From Pelagihabitans pacificus (GTDB taxonomy: Bacteria; Bacteroidota; Bacteroidia; Flavobacteriales; Flavobacteriaceae): a stretch of 64,000 nt of DNA. The position numbers were made by a program, and so were the translations under genes. The DNA lies in NCBI RefSeq assembly GCF_009371985.2, contig NZ_VIKU02000001.1, positions 434,001 through 498,000 of the forward strand, read 5' to 3'. The notes under the pieces are model-generated. The model made no database searches, was not told the origin of the DNA, and was given only the letters and a program-made list of their open reading frames with translations. Below are positions 8,894 through 17,415 of this stretch, piece after piece; positions within the stretch are counted from its first letter, which is position 1, and the number at the start of each line of letters is the position of its first letter.

Positions 8894-9310
8894 ATGGAAT
8901 GTGTTGAAATAAACCCTGCCGGCAATTTCGATTCTTGGGAGTCGACCAAACTCTGGGAATTGCAAAAGAAGCCGATCAGTGATTCCTTGGGTCAAAAGTT
9001 GCTATTCGAAAATGGCAATGTACGGGTTTGGGAAGTGGTGCTCCTACCAAATGAGCGACTACCGTTCAGGAAATCAAATGCAGACTGTTGTTGGATATCG
9101 ATGACCAGGGGATTGGCGATATCAAGGGCAAACAATGGAAAAATAACTTTGATTCGCCTAAAAAAAGGAGACACCACTTTCTGGCAATCCGAGAACGACC
9201 CTACCATTTTTGATCTGGAAAACATTGGTGAACAGCTATTGCTTTTCCATATCATGGAATTTAAATCGGTCGGCACGGAAAGCGCGCGCTTCGAAGGAAA
9301 TCACTTCTAA
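8894..9310 (+). CDS. Small cupin-like protein
   Basis: A 138-aa soluble protein with predicted beta-strand pattern typical of single-domain cupins: LLFENGNVRVWEVVLLPNE, then ISMTRGLAISRANNGKITLI and IRLKKGDTTFWQS, ending with a strand near LLLFHIMEFK. The usual metal-binding His residues of the first cupin motif are absent (the position after the proline reads ERLPFRKSN), so a catalytic role is doubtful. Function is unknown. Confidence 0.55.
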   Translation: MECVEINPAGNFDSWESTKLWELQKKPISDSLGQKLLFENGNVRVWEVVLLPNERLPFRKSNADCCWISMTRGLAISRANNGKITLIRLKKGDTTFWQSENDPTIFDLENIGEQLLLFHIMEFKSVGTESARFEGNHF

Positions 9311-9486
9311 TCGGTACCGAATTAAGACGATTCCCCCACCCACTAAAACCCCATGATAGATGTACCCTTTTTTAGTTCCCTCCAATTTTTGGTTGCATCT
9401 ATCAGGCGCTGATAGGAAAAAGGTCGTAAGAGAACTTTGATTTATCGCGCCGGGGTTTTTTAAAAAATCGACGCCGATTGGTTTCC

Positions 9487-10377
9487 TTAGGAGCCAATGA
9501 AATCGGCCAAAGTCGAGGCCAACTCCTCTCCTTTGTCTTCCTGAATAAAATGTCCGGCACCTTTAATAATCCGATGGGGTTGTCCCTGGGCTCCTGGCAC
9601 CTTAGCCTGAAAATAGGTTTCCGCCCCGTGCATGATAGGGTCCGAATCGCCAAAAAGCGTCAAAAACGGCTTTTCCCAACGTTCCAGCACTTTCCATGCG
9701 GCATCACAGGCAGGTAATTGGTTGTCAAAATCGTCACCATCAAAAGGCACCAGTTTGGGAAAGATACGGGCTCCCGCTTTATAGGAGTCATCCGGAAAGG
9801 GAGCATCATAGGCAGCTATTACCTCATCCGACAACCGGGAGACCGTTCCCATTTGCAACACGCCACCTGCATGAAAATGCGGGGTGGTTTGGGAGAAATG
9901 ACGCCATTTCAAAAAAGCCTCATTGGCCTTCATTCCCGTCCGGGGTACAAACGTATTCGAGGCTGTAATCGTGGCAAACAGATGCTCATTTTCGGCCGCA
10001 AGGCGAAGTCCGGCCAAACCGCCCCAGTCTTGACAAAACAGGTTGATATCTGTTAGTTTCAAATGCGAAATGAGGGCTTTTAACCAGGTTACATGTTTTT
10101 CAAAACTGTAAGCGGACGGCTCAATTGGTTTGTCGGACTTCCCAAAACCGATTAAATCGGGCGCAATGGTCCTGAATCCCGCCTCGACCAAAATCGGAAT
10201 CATTTTTCGGTAGAGGTACGACCAGCTGGGTTCACCGTGTAAAAGCAATATCGTTTTCCCTTTCCCCTCGTCGACATAGTGCATGTTAAGACCAGGAGCC
10301 ACCTCGCAATAATGGGGACAAAAAGGATAATCCCTGATGTTCCCGAATAGCGAAGTCGGAGTGGAAAGAACATTCAT
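9487..10377 (-). CDS. Haloalkane dehalogenase-like alpha/beta hydrolase
   Basis: A 296-aa alpha/beta hydrolase that most resembles haloalkane dehalogenases, which hydrolyse carbon-halogen bonds to alcohols. The nucleophile is Asp117 in FCQDWGG, the oxyanion/halide region is LLLHGEPSWSYLYRKM, an acid lies in LFGDSDP, and the base is His276 in GAGHFIQED. An Asp nucleophile with adjacent Trp distinguishes this family from esterases. It is the last gene of a coupled series and its start overlaps the DUF2855 stop by four bases (ATGA). Epoxide hydrolases also use Asp, but the CQDWGG and HGEPSW motifs favour dehalogenase. Confidence 0.85.
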   Translation of the reverse strand: MNVLSTPTSLFGNIRDYPFCPHYCEVAPGLNMHYVDEGKGKTILLLHGEPSWSYLYRKMIPILVEAGFRTIAPDLIGFGKSDKPIEPSAYSFEKHVTWLKALISHLKLTDINLFCQDWGGLAGLRLAAENEHLFATITASNTFVPRTGMKANEAFLKWRHFSQTTPHFHAGGVLQMGTVSRLSDEVIAAYDAPFPDDSYKAGARIFPKLVPFDGDDFDNQLPACDAAWKVLERWEKPFLTLFGDSDPIMHGAETYFQAKVPGAQGQPHRIIKGAGHFIQEDKGEELASTLADFIGS

Positions 10378-11462
10378 TCTGATAAATTTAAGGTTACTAC
10401 ATAGCCCTTGGAGGGATCGACCGTTCCCTTGAGCATTTGAAGGTAAAGGAATTCCATCCCTTTTTGGAAATCAACAAATTGGAGCGCCAGCCATTTTTCC
10501 ATCTGGGCGGTGAATTCCTTTTGTGCCATCTCGATACGTTGATTCGCTTCTTCCTGTCCGACCTCGGTGTAAAACTTCCTGGCATGGTCCGGCGCGAAGA
10601 AAAATTTCGATTTGGGAATCGCTTTCTTGGAACCGGCAGACTGCCAATCGGCCAAGCCGATCAACGAGATATGTTGTAATCGATTGCCTAGTTGTTCAGT
10701 CAATTGAAACAACAACTTCGTATTACCGGTTAAATCGATTATTACGGATGCCTCCTTGTCAAGTTCCTTGGCAATATCCCCGTACGCTACCACTTTGTCA
10801 TAAAACGTCGTAGTCCTTACAAAATCGGCATTCCGTTTTGAGGTAAGGGCCACTACCTTTTTTCCATGCTCTTTCTTGTGTAAATGTAGCATAAATGCAA
10901 TCCCCAAAGCTGTTTTGGAAGATGCACCGGTCAGAACGATTTGGGAAGCATCAAAAAAAAGCTCCTTTTTCAAAAATTGGTAGTTCAAATAAGCGGTCGT
11001 AAACAAGGGCTTGATTATGGAATAGTAGCCAGAAGACTCTTTATTCCGTCTATCCCCATCCTTGAGATAGAAATTATAGATTGGGGGCAATTCTTTTCTA
11101 TGCAAGGTTCCATCTACAAAACCATGGGATGTTACACGAATAGGCCGTACCTTCAAGAAAGCCCTCATAGGCCAATACCCATAATACCGATCTCCGACGG
11201 CAATACTGGCATATTTGGATGCGACTACCTCGGCAAAACCCCAAACGGGGATTATGCCCCATGGATGGGCCGATGGAAAAAATTTCCAATACCCCAACTT
11301 GTCACCTACCACTGCGTAGGTGATATTATTACTGGTAAATGCAAAGCTGCCAATTCTCAACAATACTTCATCTTCACTGAGTTCAGGTAGTGGGGATGCT
11401 ACCAATCGACACTCAAAAAAATCGGTCTTATTTACTTGAAAAGAGTTGTTCATTTCCGCCAT
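10374..11462 (-). CDS. DUF2855 family protein
   Basis: A 362-aa protein of the DUF2855 family, distantly related to medium-chain dehydrogenases. Seen in the translation: an N-terminal segment LLRIGSFAFTSNNITYAVVG, the conserved PVWGFAEVVAS, and a Rossmann-like region around LTGASSKTALGIAFML followed by VVALTSKRNADFV. Its activity is not known. It overlaps the MaoC stop by one base and the dehalogenase start by four, so the three genes are translationally coupled. Confidence 0.8.
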   Translation of the reverse strand: MAEMNNSFQVNKTDFFECRLVASPLPELSEDEVLLRIGSFAFTSNNITYAVVGDKLGYWKFFPSAHPWGIIPVWGFAEVVASKYASIAVGDRYYGYWPMRAFLKVRPIRVTSHGFVDGTLHRKELPPIYNFYLKDGDRRNKESSGYYSIIKPLFTTAYLNYQFLKKELFFDASQIVLTGASSKTALGIAFMLHLHKKEHGKKVVALTSKRNADFVRTTTFYDKVVAYGDIAKELDKEASVIIDLTGNTKLLFQLTEQLGNRLQHISLIGLADWQSAGSKKAIPKSKFFFAPDHARKFYTEVGQEEANQRIEMAQKEFTAQMEKWLALQFVDFQKGMEFLYLQMLKGTVDPSKGYVVTLNLSE

Positions 11463-11926
11463 TATTCAAACATGAGGGATACAAATTCCGCGACACAGGC
11501 CGGTTTTTGGGCTCCTTCTATCTCTATGGTACACCCCCAGGTAACTTTTAAACCATTCGAACCATAGTCTTCGATTTGCACCACCTTCCCCATAAATCGC
11601 AATCTACTATCGACCACTACGGGGTGGGGAAAACGCACCTTATTCAAACCGTAGTTCACCCCCATTTGTACACTTTGTACTTCCACTACATCCGCCAGCA
11701 TCTTGGAGATGAGCGAAACGGATAGAAAACCATGGGCTACGGGCGCTTTAAAGGGCGAATAGTGCTTCGCCTTTTCCACATCCACATGAATCCATTGAAA
11801 ATCCAAAGTGGCCTCGGCGAAAGCGTTGATCATGTCTTGGGTGACCGTAATCCATGGTCCTATCGGTAAGTCTTGTCCTTCCTGTTTTCTGAATTCCTCA
11901 AAATTCCTACAAATCAATTTTTCCAT
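11462..11926 (-). CDS. MaoC-like dehydratase (R-specific enoyl-CoA hydratase)
   Basis: A 154-aa hot-dog fold protein. The hydratase motif is present: AEATLDFQWIHVDVEKAKHY, with Asp and His at the catalytic positions, followed by FKAPVAHGFLSVSLI. It should add water to trans-2-enoyl-CoA to give (R)-3-hydroxyacyl-CoA. It starts five bases after the upstream SDR stop; the two together could interconvert enoyl-, 3-hydroxy- and 3-ketoacyl-CoA. Confidence 0.9.
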   Translation of the reverse strand: MEKLICRNFEEFRKQEGQDLPIGPWITVTQDMINAFAEATLDFQWIHVDVEKAKHYSPFKAPVAHGFLSVSLISKMLADVVEVQSVQMGVNYGLNKVRFPHPVVVDSRLRFMGKVVQIEDYGSNGLKVTWGCTIEIEGAQKPACVAEFVSLMFE

Positions 11927-11931
11927 ACCAT

Positions 11932-12669
11932 CTATCTTGAAATTCCCCCGTCAATCGTCAGACAAATACCGGAAACATATTGTGCCTCATCGGAAGCCAA
12001 GTAGAGGTATCCATAGGCAATGTCTATCGGCTGGGCCGCTTTTTGTAGGGGAATCTGTTTTTTGATGCTTTCCAGATGCTGGGCAGGAATTGCCTTGACC
12101 ATCTCGGTCAAGGTGAAGCCAGGGGCCACTGCATTTGCAGTGATGCCGTACTTGCCCAGTTCCATCGTCCAGGTTTTCGACATGGCAATGACACCGGCCT
12201 TTGTGGCGGAATAATTGGTTTGCCCAAAATTACCCCTTAAACCCACATTGGAGGCGGCAGAAATAATTCTCCCATAGCCCGCCTCTTTCATATAAGCTGA
12301 AACCGCTTGGGTACACAGGAACACTCCCTTAAGGTTGACGTCGATAACCGAATCCCATTCGTTCTCGCTCATTTTTAGTAGTGTCTTGTCCCTGGTGATG
12401 CCGGCGTTATTAATTAAAATATCGATTTTCCCATACCTGGAATGGATATCCTGCGCAGCGGCATTTACGGCTGCCTTGTCGGTAACCGATATTTTTAAAA
12501 ATTCGGACTTGCCTCCATTGGCGTTGATGCCTTGGGCCGTTTGGGCCCCCTCTTCCAAAAGGTCCCAGATGATAACCGAGGCCCCTTCTTGGGCAAACAA
12601 CTCGGAGATTGCCTTTCCGATTCCCCGAGCACCTCCGGTGATGATCGCTACTTTGTTTTTTAATCGCAT
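11932..12669 (-). CDS. Short-chain dehydrogenase (FabG-like)
   Basis: A 245-aa classical SDR, close to 3-oxoacyl-ACP/acetoacetyl-CoA reductases. It shows the NAD(P) motif TGGARGIG, NNAG (INNAGITRD), the catalytic Ser in SAASNVG and YSATK. The C-terminus carries ASDEAQYVSGICLTIDGG, typical of FabG-type enzymes. With MaoC next to it, the likely substrate is a (R)-3-hydroxyacyl-CoA. Confidence 0.88.
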   Translation of the reverse strand: MRLKNKVAIITGGARGIGKAISELFAQEGASVIIWDLLEEGAQTAQGINANGGKSEFLKISVTDKAAVNAAAQDIHSRYGKIDILINNAGITRDKTLLKMSENEWDSVIDVNLKGVFLCTQAVSAYMKEAGYGRIISAASNVGLRGNFGQTNYSATKAGVIAMSKTWTMELGKYGITANAVAPGFTLTEMVKAIPAQHLESIKKQIPLQKAAQPIDIAYGYLYLASDEAQYVSGICLTIDGGISR

Positions 12670-12864
12670 ACTTCGTTCGATTTAAGATATTAGATTTCAG
12701 ATGTAAGGCTTAGGGCATAAGACCTCGGGATTTATTTCTAGCGTGTCCCTAATATCGCCATACGCTTTTTTGGCGTTGCGCATGTGGCGCGAAGCGAACC
12801 GCAAGTGGAACTAGGGCCATGGGATCTTCCAAAAAATGTTATATGATGTCCTTGCTTCATTTGT

Positions 12865-13839
12865 TTACATGCCGATCACTGCCTTTCCCTTCACTTTTCG
12901 TTGCATCATTTCTTCCAGGGCTTTTGGAGCCTCTTCCAACGAGTAGACTTTATGGATATGCGGTTTTAACTTTCCCTGCTCGTACCATTGCATTAATTCG
13001 ATGGTGTTTTGTTGGTTGGTTTTGGGGGTTTTCATGGCGAAACTTCCCCAAAAAACCCCGACGAGGGCACAGCCTTTCAAAAGCGGCAGATTCAAGGGTA
13101 TCTTCGGAATATCCCCCGCCGCAAAACCGATGATCAAATACCTCCCCTCCCAAGCCATGCCTCGAATAGCCGCTTCGGAATAGTTGCCGCCGACGGGATC
13201 ATAAACCACATCGACTCCTTTGCCATCGGTTAATTCCTTTATGGTGTCCTTTAGGTTCTCTTCCGAATAATTGATGACTTTGTCGGCCCCGTATTTTTTG
13301 CAAAGCGTCAGTTTGCTTTTAGAGGAGGCTGCCGCAATGACCTTGGCGCCCATCAACTTTCCTAATTCCACCGCTGCAAGACCTACCCCTCCGGAAGCAC
13401 CCAGTATCAAAAGGGTTTCCCCCTCTTTCAAATGTCCCCTGTCCTTTAGTGCATGGTAGGAGGTCCCGTAGGCCATCATAAACGACGCGGCAATCGGGAA
13501 GTCCATTTGCGGCGGTTTTAAAAAACAGGTGTTCGCGGGCACGATCACCTCCTCGGCAAAACCACCGTTCATAACAAAGCCAAATACCGCATCGCCCGCC
13601 TTTACGTGGGTGACTCCTTCCCCGACCTGCTTTACCACTCCGGCAATATCGCTCCCGGGGGTAAAGGGCAGTGCTGGTTTAAATTGATATAGCCCTTGGA
13701 TGATCAAGGTATCGGGAAAATTGACCCCGCAGGCTTTTACCCGGACCAGTACCTCGTTTTTCCTCGGTTCGGGACTTTCGATTTCAATCACTTCCAAACC
13801 CGAAGGCGGGCCGAACGCCTTACAAACAATTGCTTTCAT
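12865..13839 (-). CDS. NADPH:quinone oxidoreductase-type medium-chain reductase
   Basis: A 324-aa zinc-independent medium-chain dehydrogenase/reductase of the quinone reductase family. The N-terminal GroES-like domain contains VKACGVNFPDTLIIQGLYQ, followed by FTPGSDIAGVVKQVGEGV. The Rossmann domain has LILGASGGVGLAAVELGKLM, and the family pattern AASSKSKL, KYGADKVINY and GVDVVYDPVGG. It probably reduces enoyl or quinone substrates in the surrounding acyl-CoA cluster; the exact substrate is unknown. 195 bp of A/T-poor spacer precede the next gene. Confidence 0.85.
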   Translation of the reverse strand: MKAIVCKAFGPPSGLEVIEIESPEPRKNEVLVRVKACGVNFPDTLIIQGLYQFKPALPFTPGSDIAGVVKQVGEGVTHVKAGDAVFGFVMNGGFAEEVIVPANTCFLKPPQMDFPIAASFMMAYGTSYHALKDRGHLKEGETLLILGASGGVGLAAVELGKLMGAKVIAAASSKSKLTLCKKYGADKVINYSEENLKDTIKELTDGKGVDVVYDPVGGNYSEAAIRGMAWEGRYLIIGFAAGDIPKIPLNLPLLKGCALVGVFWGSFAMKTPKTNQQNTIELMQWYEQGKLKPHIHKVYSLEEAPKALEEMMQRKVKGKAVIGM

Positions 13840-13864
13840 TTTCTTTTTTTGTGTCCTTCAACAG

Positions 13865-13900
13865 TCCTGTTCTGAGCCTGCCGAAAGGCTCGGTATACAC
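13865..13900. repeat. REP-like palindromic element
   Basis: GAGCCT (13874-13879) and AGGCTC (13886-13891) flank GCCGAA. The surrounding sequence, CTGTTCTGAGCCTGCCGAA, matches a REP-type repeat commonly seen between genes in many bacterial genomes. It sits between two same-strand reductase genes. Confidence 0.55.
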
Positions 13901-13931
13901 CTTTTTAACGTATCCTTCTTCCAAATCGAGC

Positions 13932-14936
13932 CTATTCCTCCAAGACTTTCAACACCAATTTCCCCATCTTTTCCCCAGTGAACAAGCGGGTGAAGGTCTC
14001 CGGAAAATTCTCGATGCCTTCATAGATGTCTTCCTTGCTCTTTAGCTTACCTTCCTTCAGCCATTGGCCCATCTCCTGGGCTGCTTTGCCGTAGTCGGCG
14101 GCATAATCGAATACGATCATCCCCTTCATACTGGCGCGGTTGACCAAGAGCGATAAATAGTTTTTAGGCCCTCGTACGTTTTCCCGGTTATTGTATTGGG
14201 AGATAGCCCCACAAATCACGACCCTAGCCCTCATGCGCAGTCTGGCCAAGGCAGCATCCAAAATCTCTCCGCCCACATTGTCAAAATAAACATCGATGCC
14301 TTTGGGGCATTCCCTTTTCAAGGCATCATATATATCTTCCGATTTGTAATCGATCGCGGCGTCAAAACCGAGTTCTTCCACCACGTATTTACACTTCGCC
14401 GCACCTCCAGCAATACCAACGACCCTACAGCCTTTTATCTTGGCGATCTGTCCCACGATACTACCGACCGCGCCGGCCGCACCCGACACCAAAACTACAT
14501 CGCCCTCCTTGATTTTTCCTTCCCTTAAAATACCAAAATAAGCCGTCATACCCGGCATCCCCAAAGTACCGATATACATAGGTAATGGTGCAAGCGCAGG
14601 GTCTACGGGATACCAGTTCTCCCCATCGGTTACCGTGTATTGTTGTACCCCTCCCCATCCACTTACAAAATCCCCTTCCTTCAATTTCGGATGGTTGTTC
14701 GATTTAATCACTTTGCCTACCGATCCCGCCCGCATGACGGCTCCTAATTCCACCGGCGGGATGTACGACTTGGCATCGTTCATCCAGCCACGCATAGCGG
14801 GGTCAAGGGAGATGTAATGTTGCTGCACCAATACCTCGCCCTCCCCAGGTTCCGGAATCGGTTTCGATTCCAACGACCAGGTCGAGGCATCGGGCATTCC
14901 CTCAGGGCGTTTACGCAATATCCACTGTTTGTTCAT
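13932..14936 (-). CDS. NADP-dependent medium-chain reductase (PTGR/CurA type)
   Basis: A 334-aa zinc-independent reductase of the leukotriene B4 dehydrogenase / prostaglandin reductase type. Diagnostic stretches are HYISLDPAMRGWM, MYIGTLGMPGMTAYFG, VLVSGAAGAVGSIVGQIAK and KECPKGIDVYFDNVGGEILDAA (short form seen as GIDVYFDNVGG). Such enzymes reduce alpha,beta-unsaturated ketones or aldehydes. It begins 17 bp after the enoyl-CoA hydratase stop, so the pair is likely co-transcribed. Confidence 0.9.
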   Translation of the reverse strand: MNKQWILRKRPEGMPDASTWSLESKPIPEPGEGEVLVQQHYISLDPAMRGWMNDAKSYIPPVELGAVMRAGSVGKVIKSNNHPKLKEGDFVSGWGGVQQYTVTDGENWYPVDPALAPLPMYIGTLGMPGMTAYFGILREGKIKEGDVVLVSGAAGAVGSIVGQIAKIKGCRVVGIAGGAAKCKYVVEELGFDAAIDYKSEDIYDALKRECPKGIDVYFDNVGGEILDAALARLRMRARVVICGAISQYNNRENVRGPKNYLSLLVNRASMKGMIVFDYAADYGKAAQEMGQWLKEGKLKSKEDIYEGIENFPETFTRLFTGEKMGKLVLKVLEE

Positions 14937-14953
14937 GTATTATATTTTTAACG

Positions 14954-15718
14954 TTATTTCTTCTGAAGACTTTCCACAAAAGCCTTCATTTTGGTTCGTA
15001 TTCGAGGAGACCACCACAATTCGATGGCTTCTCCTAAATCTTTGGATGCATCATTCTCCAGCTCGGCCAACCAGCTGTTTCGTAATTTTCGCTTTGTATT
15101 TCGTAAAATGCCGGTATCGGCGCGGAGATACTGCTGCATCTTTTTTTCCGCCGTCGGCAATACCTGATCCAGTGGCACCAATTGATTCACCAACCCACAT
15201 TCCAGGGCCTCCTCCCCATTCAGCAGTTTTCCATCCAGAATAAATTCATGGGCCTTGCCCGAACCGATCCAAAATGAATAGGCACGGATCAGATTATTGG
15301 AAATTTGGATATTTACTGCTACTTCGTTCAAACCAATCGTATATTTTTCCCCTACTGCCATAATGCGATAGTCAGCCGTTATGGCAAATACACACCCTCC
15401 CGCCGGGGCATATCCGGGGATTGCACAAATCAACGGTTTTGGAAATCGGGCCATTTGAACGTGAAGGGTACCAAAATCGGTAAAAAAAGCAGTTATTTCG
15501 GTTTCATTATAGCCGTACAATTCAATGACATCCAGACCTGCGGAGAAGAAATGTGGGATTCCGGTCAAAATTACCCCTTCTACCGAGTCATCGTTCTCCA
15601 AATCGGTAAAGGCAGCGTTCAATTCCTTAACCATGTGATGGTTGATGGCGTTGACCTTGCCCCTGTTTAGCTGTACGATGGTGTAGCGTTCCTTTTTTGT
15701 TAGTTGTACTGTTTTCAA
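14954..15718 (-). CDS. Enoyl-CoA hydratase/isomerase family protein
   Basis: A 254-aa crotonase-fold protein: LNRGKVNAINHHMVKEL, then VILTGIPHFFSAGLDVIEL with the oxyanion-hole segment, and ICAIPGYAPAGGCVFAI. The start is probably TTG, since no ATG lies upstream in frame and the TTG start gives the normal family N-terminus. The usual catalytic Glu pair is not obvious: the second region reads VGEKYTIGLNEVAVN, retaining one Glu, so activity may be that of an isomerase or a variant hydratase. Confidence 0.85.
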   Translation of the reverse strand: MKTVQLTKKERYTIVQLNRGKVNAINHHMVKELNAAFTDLENDDSVEGVILTGIPHFFSAGLDVIELYGYNETEITAFFTDFGTLHVQMARFPKPLICAIPGYAPAGGCVFAITADYRIMAVGEKYTIGLNEVAVNIQISNNLIRAYSFWIGSGKAHEFILDGKLLNGEEALECGLVNQLVPLDQVLPTAEKKMQQYLRADTGILRNTKRKLRNSWLAELENDASKDLGEAIELWWSPRIRTKMKAFVESLQKK

Positions 15719-16186
15719 TGGTTTGTTTTAATGTTGTATCCTCTTAAAGCCTGGTTGTCAGATTCATACTATCAAGGCGTTTACCCATGATATTGATTTT
15801 CGCTGTATTTCACGTACGTACCAATTTTCGAAAAAACCCCTCCGCCTTCGGCACCTCCCCTTGAAAAAAGGGGAGGACCCTATGAACGGCATTTATATTT
15901 GACATATACTCGATACAAATTTGCCTACATTACGGAAAATTTTTTGTCCTAAATAATTACACTTTTGTTCTGCACCTCCCCTTGGAAAAATTGTAGGACA
16001 CCATAAAGGGCACTGATGCTTGACGTACTTTATCCTTTTCTACAGACTACTATAATGATCTGTATCCCTACACCTTAGCAACCCTCTTTGCAGGATATGC
16101 CCAACAACTATCTTTTACGTCCTTAATCTCTCAATTCTTTTTCTCTTGTCTTTTGTCTATTCTCTCAAGTCCCTTTTCTGCCCAAC
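15719..16186. other. Repeat-containing intergenic region
   Basis: This 468-bp gap between same-strand genes has no supported gene. It contains two diverged copies of a ~60-bp element described separately and a pyrimidine-rich stretch (about 16120-16180) that shares the motif TTTGTCTATTCTCTC with the spacer near 20.6 kb. Confidence 0.6.
15851..16031. repeat. Two diverged copies of a hairpin-bearing intergenic repeat
   Basis: Copy 1 (15851-15912) begins GCACCTCCCCTTGAAAA and has a perfect 9-bp stem, CCTCCCCTT with AAGGGGAGG. Copy 2 (15972-16031) begins GCACCTCCCCTTGGAAAA and keeps the order AGGAC, CAT, AA, GGCA and TTGAC but has lost the 3' arm of the stem. Copies start 121 bp apart. They look like copies of a dispersed flavobacterial repeat. 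Confidence 0.6.
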
Positions 16187-16942
16187 CTACAAAGACGTTC
16201 CCCCATCCAAGGTAATCGTCTGTCCCGTGATGAACCGGGTACTGTCGGATGCCAACCAGACAATAGCCTCGGCAATCTCGGCGGCAGCGCCATAGCGTTT
16301 CATGGGAATGACACTTTTTAAGATGTCGTCCATATCGGGACGGGCAGCCAACAATTTATCCAACAAGGCAGATTCGGTATATCCGGGACATACCGCGTTA
16401 ATGCGAATATTTTTGGAGGCATATTCCATAGCGGCCGATTTGGTCATCCCTACCACCGCGAATTTGCTTGCACTATACGACAGGTTATTGGGGGATGCCT
16501 TGAGTCCGGCCAATGAGGCAACGTTCACAATGTTTCCGCCCCCCTGCTCCAACATTTGCCTGAGGGCAACCTTCATACAGTAAAAAACGCCCGTTTGATT
16601 CACGGCGATGACATTGTCCCAATCCTCCATTGCATACTCCGCGGTCTTGGTCATTTGTCGTGGGCCAATTCCAGCGTTGTTCACCATCACATCCAAACGG
16701 CCAAATTGGCTCACCGTCTTATTGACCAAGTTTTCAACGGCCTCATAGTTGGCTACGTTCGCTTCGAAAGTGATCGCCTTTCCTCCAGTGCCCACGATTG
16801 CATCCACCGTATTTTGCGCTTTTTCCATCTTCAAATCGGAAACGACTACCTGTGCGCCGTGATGTGCGAAATGTTTGGCGGTGGCAGCCCCTATCCCAGA
16901 ACCCGCTCCGGTGACAATAACTATCTTTTTTTTTACCTGCAT
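16187..16942 (-). CDS. Short-chain dehydrogenase/reductase
   Basis: A 251-aa classical SDR with VTGAGSGIG, the NNAG motif (VNNAGIGPR), catalytic Ser in NVASLAGL, YSASK and a C-terminus ASDSTRFITGQTITLDGG. It is NAD(P)-dependent and probably oxidises a hydroxyacyl-CoA or alcohol in the acyl-CoA pathway. It lies 88 bp downstream of the DUF1330-like gene. Confidence 0.88.
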   Translation of the reverse strand: MQVKKKIVIVTGAGSGIGAATAKHFAHHGAQVVVSDLKMEKAQNTVDAIVGTGGKAITFEANVANYEAVENLVNKTVSQFGRLDVMVNNAGIGPRQMTKTAEYAMEDWDNVIAVNQTGVFYCMKVALRQMLEQGGGNIVNVASLAGLKASPNNLSYSASKFAVVGMTKSAAMEYASKNIRINAVCPGYTESALLDKLLAARPDMDDILKSVIPMKRYGAAAEIAEAIVWLASDSTRFITGQTITLDGGTSL

Positions 16943-17030
16943 ATGCTTTTATTCCAATAATGCTTCCCTAGTCCCTCCGAAGGAGGAGATTTTTCTTGGA
17001 TTCAGCAAATCAATTTCAATTCATTCATCT

Positions 17031-17414
17031 TCATTGACAAAAAATAATTCTTGAATCCTGTAAGGCCTTTTTTCGAATGTGCCCGGGATATCCTTCCATC
17101 TGTATCAGTTTGAAAAATTCGGCCTTGGTGTCGTAGGTGACGATCAAAACCTCATCCCACAGCTCTTCGTCTTCAGGGCCGATAATCATCAGCGAAGGTT
17201 TGGCCTTAAAGCTGATTCGGGCGTTTATATTTTCGAAAAAAGGAGTCGCTTTCGCAAGATATTCCCGATACACCTCTTTCCCCGTTTTCCCTGTTTCTTG
17301 ATCTATAGGCGCATACTTCATGTAGTTCAACATATATAACGGACGGTCATCCGGAAAATCTGCCAAGGCCCGTAAGGCCTCAGGGTTGATATCGGTGTAC
17401 AAATCGTTGCCCAT
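17031..17414 (-). CDS. DUF1330-like small protein
   Basis: A 127-aa protein resembling the DUF1330 family, a ferredoxin-like alpha+beta fold: RPLYMLNYMKYAP, a helical region KEVYREYLAKATPFF, then WDEVLIVTYDTKAEFFKLI and GYPGHIRKKALQDSRII. The ATG directly follows the phosphotransferase stop with one base between, so the two are translationally coupled. In the Pseudomonas levulinate operon a small protein (LvaB) is needed by the kinase LvaA; a comparable partner role here is only an analogy. A TTG four codons... upstream is an alternative start. Confidence 0.7.
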   Translation of the reverse strand: MGNDLYTDINPEALRALADFPDDRPLYMLNYMKYAPIDQETGKTGKEVYREYLAKATPFFENINARISFKAKPSLMIIGPEDEELWDEVLIVTYDTKAEFFKLIQMEGYPGHIRKKALQDSRIIFCQ

Positions 17415-17415
17415 A

